DNA of 64,000 bases from Ruania alba (GTDB lineage: Bacteria > Actinomycetota > Actinomycetes > Actinomycetales > Beutenbergiaceae), in contig NZ_FNTX01000002.1 in the NCBI RefSeq assembly GCF_900105765.1, forward strand, positions 1,736,001-1,800,000, in the 5' to 3' direction. Shown one piece after another: positions 1 to 8,509 of this stretch. The notes under the pieces are model-generated. The model made no database searches and was not told where the DNA came from. It saw nothing but the letters and a program-made list of their open reading frames with translations. Position numbers and translations under genes: made by a program. Positions within the stretch are counted from its first letter, which is position 1. Each line of letters begins with the position of its first letter.

Positions 1-99
1 GCCCCGGGTTCGGTGAACGGGGTGACCTCCGCCGTGCAGGTGCTGCTGGCCGTGGCCCCGCATGTGCTGGACCAGCTCGACGGCGGTGATCACCCGTGA
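1..99 (+). CDS. MoaB/Mog family molybdopterin adenylyltransferase, 3' end only
   Basis: The window opens inside this gene; only the last 32 codons are visible. They read PGSVNGV followed by a short helix and end in LDQLDGGDHP, the usual C-terminus of MoaB/Mog proteins, which adenylylate molybdopterin before metal insertion. Its stop codon (97-99) is also the first three bases of a 65-bp repeat element. The next gene is moaE on the same strand, so this is part of a molybdenum cofactor operon that starts outside the window. Confidence 0.8.
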   Translation, partial: APGSVNGVTSAVQVLLAVAPHVLDQLDGGDHP

Positions 100-290
100 G
101 CGCGAGGAGCCCCCGTGTAGGGACGCCGAGGGACGAGGTGTACCGGAGCGAGGCACCGGAGGGCGCACGGAAGACAAGCCCCGTGAGCGCGAGGAGCCCC
201 CGTGTAGGGACGCCGAGGGACGAGGTGTATCGGAGCGAGGCACCGGAGGGCGCACGGAAGACAAGCCCCGTGAGCGCGAGGAGCCCCCGT
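97..290 (+). repeat. Tandem 87-bp direct repeat between moaB and moaE
   Basis: Two full units (96-182 and 183-269) differ at a single base (C/T in a GTGTAY context), and a third unit is cut off after about 21 bases at 290. The first 65 bases of each unit (97-161, 184-248) also occur once at 9790-9854, again starting exactly at the stop codon of the upstream gene. The unit contains GAGGAG and then CCCCCGTG, a ribosome binding site plus start codon. In the two full copies that GTG is followed at once by TAG; in the truncated copy it opens moaE. The period is 29 codons, so a reading frame stays open through the array. Confidence 0.9.
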
Positions 291-710
291 GTGGCGATCG
301 CCCGAATCTCACCCACTGTCCTCGACATCGCCGCCCATCAGGACGCCGTCACAGGACCGCAGGATGGTGCCCTAGCCAGTTTCGTGGGGACCGTGCGCGA
401 CCACAGCCCGGACGCGGCCGGGCAGGTGCAGCGCCTGGAGTACGTGGCGCACCCGGCGGCCGAGGAGGTGCTCGAGCAGCTCGCTGCCCAGGTGAGCGCA
501 CGGCACGACGGCGTCACGATCGCCGTCAGCCATCGCACCGGTGATCTGGACGTGGGGGAGGTGGCCATCGTGGCCTGCGCTGCCTCGGCACACCGGGCGG
601 CCGCCTTCGACGCGTGCCAGGATGTGGTGGAGACCGTCAAGGCGGAGTTGCCGATGTGGAAGAAGCAGGTTCTCGTGGACGGGTCACACACGTGGGTGGG
701 TGCACTATGA
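291..710 (+). CDS. moaE: Molybdopterin synthase catalytic subunit MoaE
   Basis: MoaE is the large subunit of molybdopterin synthase; with MoaD it puts the dithiolene sulfurs onto precursor Z (cPMP). Diagnostic stretches are GALASFVGTVRDH, a central SHRTGDLDVGEVAI with the conserved Arg, AASAHRAAAFDAC, and the C-terminal VKAELPMWKKQ with the active-site lysines. I chose GTG 291 because GAGGAG lies 7 bases upstream and the product (139 aa) matches the family length. The frame stays open back to 96 through the tandem repeat, which would add 65 low-complexity residues unlike any MoaE. The stop overlaps the moaA start (ATGA). Confidence 0.9.
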   Translation: MAIARISPTVLDIAAHQDAVTGPQDGALASFVGTVRDHSPDAAGQVQRLEYVAHPAAEEVLEQLAAQVSARHDGVTIAVSHRTGDLDVGEVAIVACAASAHRAAAFDACQDVVETVKAELPMWKKQVLVDGSHTWVGAL

Positions 711-1726
711 CCGCCGTCTCCGAACACCTGGCCCACCCGATGGTCGACCGGTTCGGCCGGGTGCACCGCGACCTGCGGATCTCTCTGACCGACAAGTGCA
801 ACCTGCGCTGTGCCTACTGCATGCCCCCGGAGGGTGTGCCGTGGCTGAGCAAGAACAACATCCTCACCACCGACGAGCTGGTCCGCGTGGCCGAGGTGGC
901 GGCGGTGCTGGGCATCGAGGAGGTCCGGCTCACCGGCGGTGAACCGATGCTGCGGCAGGACGCTGTGGACGTGGTCCGGCGGATGGCAGCGATCGAGGGA
1001 CCGTCCGGTCCGCTCGAGGTGTCCATGACCACGAACGGGATGGCGCTGCCCAAGCATGCCGCCGACCTGGCCGCTGCCGGGCTGGCGCGGGTGAACATCA
1101 GCCTGGACACGCTCAGCAAGGAACGCTTCCACGAGCTGACCCATCGGGACCGGCTCAGCGATGTGCTCGCCGGGATCGATGCGGCGCTCGCGGCCGGGTT
1201 GAACCCGGTGAAGATCAATGCCGTGGCGATGCGGGACGTCAACGACGACGAGCTGGTGGACCTGGTGCGCTTCGCCGCCCGCTCCGGATGCGAGATGCGG
1301 TTCATCGAGCAGATGCCGCTGGATGCCGGGCACGTCTGGTCCCGGGTGAGGATGGTGCGCGGCGAGGAGATCCTCGAGTCGCTGGAGCAGGCCTTCGAGC
1401 TCACGCCACTGCCGGGCCGTGGCGCTGCCCCGGCGGAGCGCTTCCTCGTCGACGGCGGACCCACCACCGTGGGCGTGATCCGTTCGGTGACGAAGCCGTT
1501 CTGTGGGGCGTGCGACCGGGTGCGGATCACCGCCGACGGACAGCTGCGGAACTGTCTGTTCGCCCGGGAGGAATCAGACCTGCTGACGGTGCTGCGCTCC
1601 GGCGGGAGCGACGACGACATCGCCACGCTCATGCACCGCTGCATCGCCGGGAAACTGCCCGGGCACGGCATCGACGACCCGGGTTTCCTGCAACCGGACC
1701 GCCCGATGAGCGCGATCGGTGGCTGA
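707..1726 (+). CDS. moaA: GTP 3',8-cyclase MoaA (radical SAM)
   Basis: MoaA catalyses the first step of molybdenum cofactor synthesis, the SAM-dependent cyclisation of GTP. The 339-aa product has the radical-SAM cluster cysteines at 31, 35 and 38 (CNLRCAYC), the LTGGEP SAM motif, and a second [4Fe-4S] site from cysteines 266, 269 and 283 (CGACDRVR...LRNC). The tail ends in the GG pair (SAIGG) that carries the catalytically important C-terminal glycines. ATG 707 overlaps the moaE stop by 4 bases, so the two genes are translationally coupled; an upstream extension of the frame to 614 lies inside moaE and is not used. The 3' end overlaps the next gene by 8 bases. Confidence 0.95.
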   Translation: MTAVSEHLAHPMVDRFGRVHRDLRISLTDKCNLRCAYCMPPEGVPWLSKNNILTTDELVRVAEVAAVLGIEEVRLTGGEPMLRQDAVDVVRRMAAIEGPSGPLEVSMTTNGMALPKHAADLAAAGLARVNISLDTLSKERFHELTHRDRLSDVLAGIDAALAAGLNPVKINAVAMRDVNDDELVDLVRFAARSGCEMRFIEQMPLDAGHVWSRVRMVRGEEILESLEQAFELTPLPGRGAAPAERFLVDGGPTTVGVIRSVTKPFCGACDRVRITADGQLRNCLFAREESDLLTVLRSGGSDDDIATLMHRCIAGKLPGHGIDDPGFLQPDRPMSAIGG

Positions 1727-2180
1727 CCTGCCGCTCGGGGTGTTACCCCGCCTGCATGACGCTCTTGCAGCCCACGGCGCCGTAGCCCTCGGTGGTTCGG
1801 GGCTGATGCGTGCGTTGGGTCTGGACGTCGCGGTCAACGACTGGGATCTGGTCACCGATGTCGATCCTGCGGTGGTGAGCGCGGTGCTTGAACAGCTCGG
1901 GCTGCCTGCACAGCAGGTCGAGGGGGACAGTGCCCAGTTCGCCACGCGGGCGTTGTTCGAGGTGGCCGATCCGGAAACGGGCGGCGGGATCGATGTGCTG
2001 GTGGACTTCGCCATCATGGACGGCGGCCGGGCGGTGCCGATCCCGGTACGGCCGTTCCGACGCTGGCGCGGGTTGTGGCTCGCCCACCCTCGCGACTGGG
2101 TGCTTGCGTACCGGTTGATGGGGCGTACTGAGAAGGCCAGCTTGCTGCAGGACTGGCTCGCTGCAGAACACTCCCACTGA
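1719..2180 (+). CDS. Hypothetical protein with nucleotidyltransferase-like motif
   Basis: A 153-aa protein starting at GTG 1719, 8 bases inside moaA, so it is probably coupled to it. I do not recognise a named family. An N-terminal GGSG is followed 12 residues later by DWDLV, and a third acidic pair appears in IDVLVDF. This spacing fits the hG[GS]-x9-13-Dh[DE]h signature of the nucleotidyltransferase superfamily, with the third carboxylate on a later strand. The second half has HPRDWVLAYRLMGR and a short helical end. A role in molybdenum metabolism is suggested only by position. Confidence 0.6.
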   Translation: MADLPLGVLPRLHDALAAHGAVALGGSGLMRALGLDVAVNDWDLVTDVDPAVVSAVLEQLGLPAQQVEGDSAQFATRALFEVADPETGGGIDVLVDFAIMDGGRAVPIPVRPFRRWRGLWLAHPRDWVLAYRLMGRTEKASLLQDWLAAEHSH

Positions 2181-2254
2181 ACATCGGGTGAACGACGCAC
2201 CCGGGCGGTGAGACGATGCACCGCCCCGGGCGCGAGGTCTGGCAGGTTAGGGGG

Positions 2255-3040
2255 ATGGACACTGCCGCTCTGCTCGATCTGCTCAAGGAGACAGCCGCAA
2301 CCGTCATCACCCCGCGGTTCCGCGCCCTGGCCAGTGAGGAGGTGATCGAGAAGAGCCCCGGTGACCTCGTCACCGTGGCCGACCGGGAGTCCGAGGTGGT
2401 GATCACCGACGCGCTGCGCGCGGCCTACCCGGACGCACTGATCCTGGGGGAGGAGGCCACCGCGGCTGACCCGAGCCTCATCGACGCCTTCGCAGCGGCC
2501 GAGCACAGTTTCACCATCGACCCGGTGGACGGCACGAAGAACTTCGTGCACGGCTCTCCCGACCACGCGGTGATGCTCTCCGAGCTGCGCGGGTCCGAGG
2601 TGGTGCGGGCGCTGATCTGGCAGCCCGAGCATCAGGTGGCCTGGGTGGCCGAGAAGGGCGCCGGTGCCTACCGCAACGGCGAGCGACTCTCTGCCGTTCC
2701 GCGCGACACGGACCCGGCGCAGTTGCGGGGAGCCACCTCGTCCGTGTTGAACTCCTCCGCTGCGCCGGCCGAGCTGCCACCGATGCAGGACTCCTGGTGG
2801 TGCGCCGGGGTGGACTACCCGAACCTGGCCACCGGCACGATCGATTACATCGCCTACCGGCGGGACTGGCCGTGGGACCACGCGCCGGGGTCGTTGTTGG
2901 TGACCGAGGTCGGCGGGCACATGGGGCGTCTGGACGGCGGCCCGTACGACCCGCGGGTGCTCACCCCGTGGCTGATCGCGGCTGCGTCGGAAGAGATCTA
3001 CGAGGCCGTCCGCGGTCCGATCGCTGCCGCGCTCGCCTGA
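2255..3040 (+). CDS. Inositol monophosphatase family protein
   Basis: A 261-aa Mg2+-dependent phosphatase. It shows GEEAT (first metal ligand), DPVDGTKNFVHG (the family DPxDGTxNF motif with two metal Asp residues), and WPWDHAPGSLLVTEVGG (WDxxxGxxLxxEAGG). Substrates in the family include inositol phosphates, histidinol phosphate and 3'-phosphoadenosine phosphate; sequence alone does not separate them. ATG 2255 follows GTTAGGGGG, a plausible ribosome binding site; ATG 2216 is possible but lacks one. The gene ends just before a long hairpin at 3078-3135 and converges with moaD. Confidence 0.85.
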   Translation: MDTAALLDLLKETAATVITPRFRALASEEVIEKSPGDLVTVADRESEVVITDALRAAYPDALILGEEATAADPSLIDAFAAAEHSFTIDPVDGTKNFVHGSPDHAVMLSELRGSEVVRALIWQPEHQVAWVAEKGAGAYRNGERLSAVPRDTDPAQLRGATSSVLNSSAAPAELPPMQDSWWCAGVDYPNLATGTIDYIAYRRDWPWDHAPGSLLVTEVGGHMGRLDGGPYDPRVLTPWLIAAASEEIYEAVRGPIAAALA

Positions 3041-3077
3041 GCCGAGTCCCCGCCCCTTCTCCCCTCACGTCGACTGG

Positions 3078-3135
3078 CCGAGCGCAACCTTGTGCGGCAT
3101 CTGAGCCACCACGAGCCGCACGAGGTTGCGCTCGG
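3078..3135. terminator. Long 21-bp inverted repeat between convergent genes
   Basis: The arms 3078-3098 and 3115-3135 pair at 20 of 21 positions around a 16-base loop. The left arm begins CCGAGCGCAACCT and the right arm ends AGGTTGCGCTCGG. It lies between the convergent inositol-phosphatase-like gene and moaD, so it probably acts as a bidirectional terminator. There is no U-tract. The stem is longer than most terminators in this window. Confidence 0.65.
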
Positions 3136-3154
3136 CAGGGTGGGCTCGGGGTGA

Positions 3155-3391
3155 TCAGCCGCCGGCGAAAGGCGGCAGTACGTCGACCACGTCGTTCTCC
3201 TCGAGCGAGGTGGCGTCGTCGGTCACCACGCCGTCCACGAGCAGCGAGCAGCGGGTGAGCACTCGCTCCAAACCCTCGCCGTGCCGCTCGATCATCAGCG
3301 AGCGAAGCTCGCCCACGCTGTTCGCGGCCAGGGACTCGCCATGCCGGCCAGCGGCCTCGGCCGCCGCGGCGAAGTACCGCACCTCAGTCAT
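3155..3391 (-). CDS. moaD: Molybdopterin synthase sulfur carrier subunit MoaD
   Basis: A 78-aa ubiquitin-fold protein ending in PPFAGG. The terminal Gly-Gly is adenylylated by MoeB/MoeZ and then carries a thiocarboxylate used by MoaE. The middle has SLLVDGVV and the end LEENDVVDVLPP, as in MoaD/ThiS proteins. It is the last gene of the minus-strand Moco operon; its start overlaps the mobA stop by 8 bases. Confidence 0.9.
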   Translation of the reverse strand: MTEVRYFAAAAEAAGRHGESLAANSVGELRSLMIERHGEGLERVLTRCSLLVDGVVTDDATSLEENDVVDVLPPFAGG

Positions 3392-4295
3392 CTCTACGCT
3401 CCTTCTCCCAGTTCCGGGCGAGGTCGCCCGCCCTGCTGACGACGTCCCGCACCGTCTCCGGTGATGCGCTCGCCCGGGAGGCCACGGCCAGCCCCACCAG
3501 GTACGCCGTCACCGGTGCGGCCGGCCGGTCGACGTGATGAGCGACGTCCCGGGTCATGTCCAGCAGCGCACGCAGATCGACGAGCTCGGGATCGACCCCC
3601 AGCTCGGTGCACGCGTGGCGCACCCACTCCTGGATCGGGGGCAGGTCCTGGTTCATCTGCTGCTCCGTTCGCCGTGGGCGCGGTCGTTCCTCCGAGTCTG
3701 CCAGATCGTGCTCGGCGGACCGGGCCACTTCCAGGTCCGCTTTGGTGTCCACATCGAGCAGCATGCCCGGGTGCGCGCTGATGCCCTGCAACCGCAACGG
3801 TCCGAGCAGGCGCCGCAGCGAGGCGTCGCGCACCGTCGGCAGCGCCCCCAGGGCGCTCTCCAGGGCAGAACGTCGGTACACCCCGGCGAGCCACTGCCAG
3901 CGGCCGTCCGGGTCGCGCAGGCACACCCCGTGGGTGGCGGCCTCGAAGTCGGCGCCGGCGAGGGCGGCGACCGCCTCTTCCGCGCGGGGCAGGTCGGCGG
4001 CAAGCAGCAGCACCCACCCGTCCCGCTCGGGCAGCTCCGCGAGACCGGCAGCCAGGGCAGCGACCGGTCCACCGAAGGCCGGTTCCTCCTGGGTGTGCCC
4101 GATCGCAGCCGGAACGGGCAGGTCTGCCGGGCCTACCACCACGGTGCTGCGCGCCCCGTCCACCGCGTCGAGCGCATGGTCCAGCAAGGTGCGCCCAGCC
4201 ACCTGCAGCTCCGGTTTACGCACCCCGCCCAGGCGGGTGCCGCGCCCGCCGGCGAGCACGACGGCGTCCCAGGCCCGAGGCAGCTGCGTCACCAT
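3384..4295 (-). CDS. mobA: Molybdenum cofactor guanylyltransferase (MobA) fused to DUF6457
   Basis: Residues 10-200 form a MobA-type nucleotidyltransferase: the GTP-binding AGGRGTRLGG (15-24), KPELQVAGRTLLDH, and LLLAADLP with the metal-binding Asp. The enzyme attaches GMP to molybdopterin to make the MGD form used by DMSO-reductase-family enzymes. Residues from about 215 to 290 are a separate helical domain (DLPPIQEWVRHACTELG...) that resembles DUF6457, often a stand-alone protein in actinobacterial Moco clusters. The link is an Arg/Glu-rich stretch. Total 303 aa, about 100 more than E. coli MobA. It overlaps moaD downstream and is separated from moaC by 17 bases. Confidence 0.85.
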   Translation of the reverse strand: MVTQLPRAWDAVVLAGGRGTRLGGVRKPELQVAGRTLLDHALDAVDGARSTVVVGPADLPVPAAIGHTQEEPAFGGPVAALAAGLAELPERDGWVLLLAADLPRAEEAVAALAGADFEAATHGVCLRDPDGRWQWLAGVYRRSALESALGALPTVRDASLRRLLGPLRLQGISAHPGMLLDVDTKADLEVARSAEHDLADSEERPRPRRTEQQMNQDLPPIQEWVRHACTELGVDPELVDLRALLDMTRDVAHHVDRPAAPVTAYLVGLAVASRASASPETVRDVVSRAGDLARNWEKERRDD

Positions 4296-4312
4296 GGTCG
4301 CCGGCTCGCCGC

Positions 4313-4782
<470 letters not shown>

Positions 4783-4786
<4 letters not shown>

Positions 4787-6030
4787 CGGTGCCCTCCGGT
4801 CAGTAGGTCGACCGTGTCGCCGGCCGCCACCTCGGTGATCTCGGCCGGTACTCGGGCCAGGCCGTCTGCGGCGGCCAAGGTGCCCACCAGGTGCGAGCCC
4901 GACCCGCGCTCGCTGGAGGGGCGCACGAGGTGCGCCGGCTGACCGGGCCGGGGTCCGCCGTCGGGAGTCTCCACCCGCACCGGCATGAACTGCTCACGCC
5001 CTGCGGGGGAGCGCCACCCGATCGCGGCGACGGCCGGGACCAGGGGGAGGGACGCCGTCACCGGATGCCCGGCGAGCCGGCGTAGCGCGGGCGCCACGAA
5101 CACCTCGAAGGAGACGTACACGCTCACCGGGTTCCCGGGGAGGGTGAAGACCACTGTGCCGTCGGTCAGCCGACCGAACCCCTGCGGCTTCCCGGGTTGC
5201 ATCGCCACCGGGCCGAACCACATGCCTGGCTCGGGGGCGAGTACGGCCTTGACCACGTCGTAGGCGCCCACGCTCACCCCGCCGGAGCAGATGATCGCGT
5301 CCACGTCCGGTGACACCTCCGCGAGCACCCGCGCGAAGGCGTCCTCGTCGTCGGGCACGGCGCCGATGCGTACCGGCTCGGCACCCGCCTCGGTGACCAG
5401 TCTGGCTAGCAGGTAGGAGTTGGAGTCCGGGATCTGCCCGCCCACAGGTGCGGTGCCCGGCGTGACGAGCTCGGTGCCGGTGGAGATCACGGCCACCCGC
5501 GGGCGCGGGTGCACCGTCACTGACCCGTGCCCGGCCGCGGCTGCCGCGGCGACCTGCCGGGCGCCCAACAGCGTGCCGGCCTGGAGCACCAGATCCCCGG
5601 CGGCCAGATCCTCCCCGGCGCGGCGCAGGTGCCGGCCCGGGTCCGGGGCGAGGGTGAGGCGCACCTGGGTGGTGCCGCCGTCGGAGTACTCCACCGGGAC
5701 GATCGCATCCGCACCCGCGGGCATCGGAGCGCCGGTCATGATGCGGGCTGCCGTTCCAGGAGCGACCGGCTCGGTGCTCACGGCCCCGGCCGGGATGTCG
5801 GCATCCACCGGCAGGGTGACCGGGTGGTCTTCGCTCGCACCAGCCAGATCGACGCAGCGGATCGCGTACCCGTCCATCGCCGAGTTGTCGAACAGCGGGA
5901 TGGGTGTGGTGGAGGTGACGTCCGCAGCGAGCAGGTAACCACCGGCGTCGGCAAGGTCGAGCGGGCGCGGGGGGAGCGGCTCGATGGCGCCGAGCACCTG
6001 CTCGAGGTGCTCGGCCACGGTGCGCGTCAT
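4783..6030 (-). CDS. moeA: Molybdopterin molybdotransferase MoeA
   Basis: MoeA inserts molybdate into adenylylated molybdopterin. The 415-aa protein has the MoeA/gephyrin order: DNSAMDGYA near residue 48, the GTAARIMTGAPMPAGADAIV block, GGQIPDSNSYLL, SGGVSVGAYD, FTLPGNPVS, and a C-terminal beta-barrel domain. It overlaps moaC and moeZ by 4 bases each, so moeZ-moeA-moaC-mobA-moaD is one transcription unit. The glp/moeA distinction does not matter here because only one copy is visible. Confidence 0.93.
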
Positions 6031-7190
6031 CGGGACTCCCAGGCTTTGATTCCGCCGGTGAGCACGGAGACCGTGTACCCGTGCGCGGCCAGGTCGGTGG
6101 CAGCGCGCTCGGAGCGGGGCCCGGCGGCGCAGTAGACGATCACCTCAGAGCTGCTGGGCACCTGGGACCGCCCGGACTCGGTGAGCACTTGTGCGAGCGG
6201 GATCAGCCGACCGCCGGGGATGGAAGCCCGCATGTACTCGTCCGGTTCGCGCACGTCCAGGAGGATGAAGTCGTCCCGGCGGTGACGGCGCTCGGTGAGC
6301 CGGTGGTCGAGTTCTGCGGGGGTGACGCGGGCGAACGGGGGCTGCGGTGGACCGCCCCGGGCAGGGGAAGCTGCGGTGGGCACGGGGCTAGCGGGTGCCC
6401 CGGTCGGACGGGGTGCGTCGGGGCCGGAACGCAACGGCAGCTCGGTCCACCGGGCATTCAGTGCATCGAGCACCAGGACCCGCCCGAGCAACGGTTCGCC
6501 GATCCCGGCGATCAGCTTGATCGCCTCGTGTGTCATCACTGACCCCACCTGCCCGCACAGGGCGCCGAGCACACCGGCCTGCGCGCACGAGGGCACGCTG
6601 CCCGGGGCAGGCTCGTTCGGGAACAGAGTGCGCAACCGTACCGGGTCACGGCCCTGCGGTGGCGCCGACCAGAACACCGAGACCTGGGCGTCGAACTGCA
6701 GCACCGATCCCCACACCAGCGGCAGCCCCAGCCGGGCGCAGGCATCGTCGACCACATATCGGGTGGCGAAGTTGTCGGTGCCGTCCAGCACGAGGTCCGC
6801 GCCGCGCAGGAGGGCGTCGGCGTTGTAGGCAGTGAGCCGCTCGTTGCGTCGGTCCACGATCAGGTCCGGGGCGAGCTCGGCGAGCGTGTTGGCGGCCGAG
6901 TCCACCTTGGGCCGGCCCAGGTCGGAGACACCGTGGGCGATCTGCCGGTGCAGGTTGGACCGCTCGACCACGTCATGATCGATGATGCGGAGCGTGCCGA
7001 TCCCCGCGGCTGCCAGGTACATCAGCGCGGGAGAGCCGAGTCCGCCTGCCCCGACGACGGCGACGGTGGCGGCCCGCAACCGTCGCTGCCCGATCTCACC
7101 GAGCTGGGGCAGCAGGATGTGCCGGGAGAGACGGTCGGTCTCGGCGCGGCTCAGCGCCGGACCCGGTTCGACGAGAGGCGGCAGCGGCAT
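6027..7190 (-). CDS. moeZ: MoeZ: adenylyltransferase with C-terminal rhodanese domain
   Basis: The 387-aa protein joins a ThiF/MoeB E1-like domain to a rhodanese domain. The first has GAGGLGSPA (about 47-54), IIDHDVVERSNLHRQ, and GTDNFATRYVVDD. The second (from about residue 275) carries LLDVREPDEY and the active-site loop YCAAGPRSERA with Cys 354. This layout is that of mycobacterial MoeZ, which both adenylylates MoaD and supplies its sulfur. It is the first gene of the minus-strand Moco operon. The next gene upstream on the strand ends 57 bases away, with a short hairpin in between. Confidence 0.92.
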   Translation of the reverse strand: MPLPPLVEPGPALSRAETDRLSRHILLPQLGEIGQRRLRAATVAVVGAGGLGSPALMYLAAAGIGTLRIIDHDVVERSNLHRQIAHGVSDLGRPKVDSAANTLAELAPDLIVDRRNERLTAYNADALLRGADLVLDGTDNFATRYVVDDACARLGLPLVWGSVLQFDAQVSVFWSAPPQGRDPVRLRTLFPNEPAPGSVPSCAQAGVLGALCGQVGSVMTHEAIKLIAGIGEPLLGRVLVLDALNARWTELPLRSGPDAPRPTGAPASPVPTAASPARGGPPQPPFARVTPAELDHRLTERRHRRDDFILLDVREPDEYMRASIPGGRLIPLAQVLTESGRSQVPSSSEVIVYCAAGPRSERAATDLAAHGYTVSVLTGGIKAWESR

Positions 7191-7196
7191 GTTCCT

Positions 7197-7220
7197 ACGG
7201 TAGTCGGCCCGGGCTACCGT
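7197..7220. terminator. Small hairpin upstream of moeZ
   Basis: ACGGTAG (7197-7203) and CTACCGT (7214-7220) form a perfect 7-bp stem with a 10-base loop. It lies in the 57-base gap between the end of the SDR gene and the start of moeZ, both on the minus strand. It could terminate the SDR operon or be an operator for moeZ. Confidence 0.4.
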
Positions 7221-7247
7221 CAGAACCGCCTGAGCCTTACCGGCTCC

Positions 7248-8012
7248 TTACCGCGGCGGCATCCGCAGCGCCCCGTCGAGGCGGATCACCTCACCGTTGA
7301 GCAGTGGGTTCGCCACGATGTGCGCCACCAGATCGGCGTACTCTTCCGGGCGCCCGAGCCGGGCCGGGTGCGGCACCAGGGCCTCCAGAGACGCGCGGAC
7401 GTCATCCCCGAGCCCGGCCATCATCGGCGTCTCGAAGACGCCCGGAGCGATCGTCATCACCCGGATCGCGCTGCGGGCCAGGTCGCGCGCGGCGGGCAGG
7501 GTCAGGCTCGCCACCCCACCCTTGGACGAGGAGTAGGCGGCCTGCCCGATCTGCCCGTCGTAGGCAGCCACCGAGGCAGTCATCACCACCACGCCGCGGT
7601 CGCCGTCCCGTGGTTCGTTCCCGGCCATCGCCTCGGCTGCGGCTTCCAGCACCGCGAACGTGCCGATCAGGTTGATCTCCACCACGCGGCGGTACTCGGC
7701 GAGCGGGAGCATGCCCTGCTTGCCCAGGATCCGGCCAGGCGTGGCCACGCCCGCACAGGTGACGACCACCCGGAGTTCTCCGAGCTCGCCTGCCTGCTGG
7801 ACGGCGGCCTGTACGTCCTTCTCGCTCGTCACGTCTCCCGGGGCGAACGTCGCCGCCTCGCCCAGCTCCTCAGCCAGAGCAGCCCCACCCGAGGAGGGCA
7901 GGTCGAGCAGGACCACGCGTCCGCCGTCGGCGATGATGCGGTGCGCGCTGGCCGCACCGAGGCCGGACGCGCCACCGGAGATGAGGGCCACGGAATCGTC
8001 GGTGATCATCAT
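7248..8012 (-). CDS. SDR-family dehydrogenase, HSD10-like
   Basis: A 254-aa NAD(P)-dependent short-chain dehydrogenase. It has the nucleotide-binding SGGASGLG near the N-terminus, a central SSxAAYDGQIGQ segment with catalytic Ser, and YSSSKGG (YxxxK). The stretch PGVFETPMMAGL with LPAARDLA resembles type-II 3-hydroxyacyl-CoA dehydrogenases (HSD17B10-like), so a role in branched-chain or fatty acid oxidation is possible. ATG 8012 overlaps the stop of the EVE-domain gene (ATGA), which fixes the start and places it last in a VOC-EVE-SDR operon. Confidence 0.85.
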   Translation of the reverse strand: MMITDDSVALISGGASGLGAASAHRIIADGGRVVLLDLPSSGGAALAEELGEAATFAPGDVTSEKDVQAAVQQAGELGELRVVVTCAGVATPGRILGKQGMLPLAEYRRVVEINLIGTFAVLEAAAEAMAGNEPRDGDRGVVVMTASVAAYDGQIGQAAYSSSKGGVASLTLPAARDLARSAIRVMTIAPGVFETPMMAGLGDDVRASLEALVPHPARLGRPEEYADLVAHIVANPLLNGEVIRLDGALRMPPR

Positions 8013-8509
8013 GATCTGACGGTACGACGTCGACCGCTGGACCGCCTCGGCTCGAGCTCGTTCGGCCGGCAGCGGGCGGCCCAGCCCATGGCCGGCGACG
8101 AGTTCATCGCGCGTGCGATCGTCGCGAAATCCGCCGCCGGGATCGTCAGCAGTCCCCGCCGGAAGGGCATCCCCCAGGAGCGTCCCTCCGGCACGAACGA
8201 GAGCCGATCCCGCAGTCCAGCGACCGGAGCGGGATCCACTCGGTACCAGTTCACGTGGCGTCGCCACGGGTGGAATGTGGCGGTCAGCTGCACCTGATAG
8301 CACTCCTCGTCGGTCACGTGCCCCAGCGCGGTGAACTCTTGTACGGGGGTACCGGAACGCATACTGGTGCGTGGCGAGTAGAGGACGATCCCGTCGCCAC
8401 GGGCGAGTCGGCGGAGCCGGTCCGGCTTCCCATGGTCGGCCTGCACGATCCCCTCCCGCACGCCGACCCGCGCGTGGTCCAGGCACACGGTGTTCACCCA
8501 GTAGGTCAC
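8009..8509 (-). CDS. EVE domain-containing protein (UPF0310)
   Basis: A 166-aa protein starting at GTG with TYWVNTVCLDH, the hallmark opening of EVE proteins, followed by GDGIVLYSPRT and a C-terminal GLLTIPAADF. EVE domains share the PUA-like fold and some read modified bases in nucleic acids; no ligand can be named here. It overlaps the VOC gene and the SDR gene by 4 bases each. A longer frame upstream to 8665 lies inside the VOC gene and is not used. Confidence 0.8.
   Translation of the reverse strand: MTYWVNTVCLDHARVGVREGIVQADHGKPDRLRRLARGDGIVLYSPRTSMRSGTPVQEFTALGHVTDEECYQVQLTATFHPWRRHVNWYRVDPAPVAGLRDRLSFVPEGRSWGMPFRRGLLTIPAADFATIARAMNSSPAMGWAARCRPNELEPRRSSGRRRTVRS

Noticed and set aside
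96-290. N-terminal extension of MoaE through the tandem repeat (65 extra residues).
   Set aside because: The added residues are an Arg/Glu/Pro-rich repeat unlike MoaE, and a good ribosome binding site sits 7 bases before GTG 291.
95-290. CRISPR array reading of the repeats before moaE.
   Set aside because: There are no unique spacers between repeat units; the whole 87-bp unit repeats, and no cas genes are near.
6933-8297. 454-codon plus-strand frame across moeZ and the SDR gene.
   Set aside because: It spans two well-identified minus-strand genes and has no recognisable domain; it reflects GC-rich third positions.
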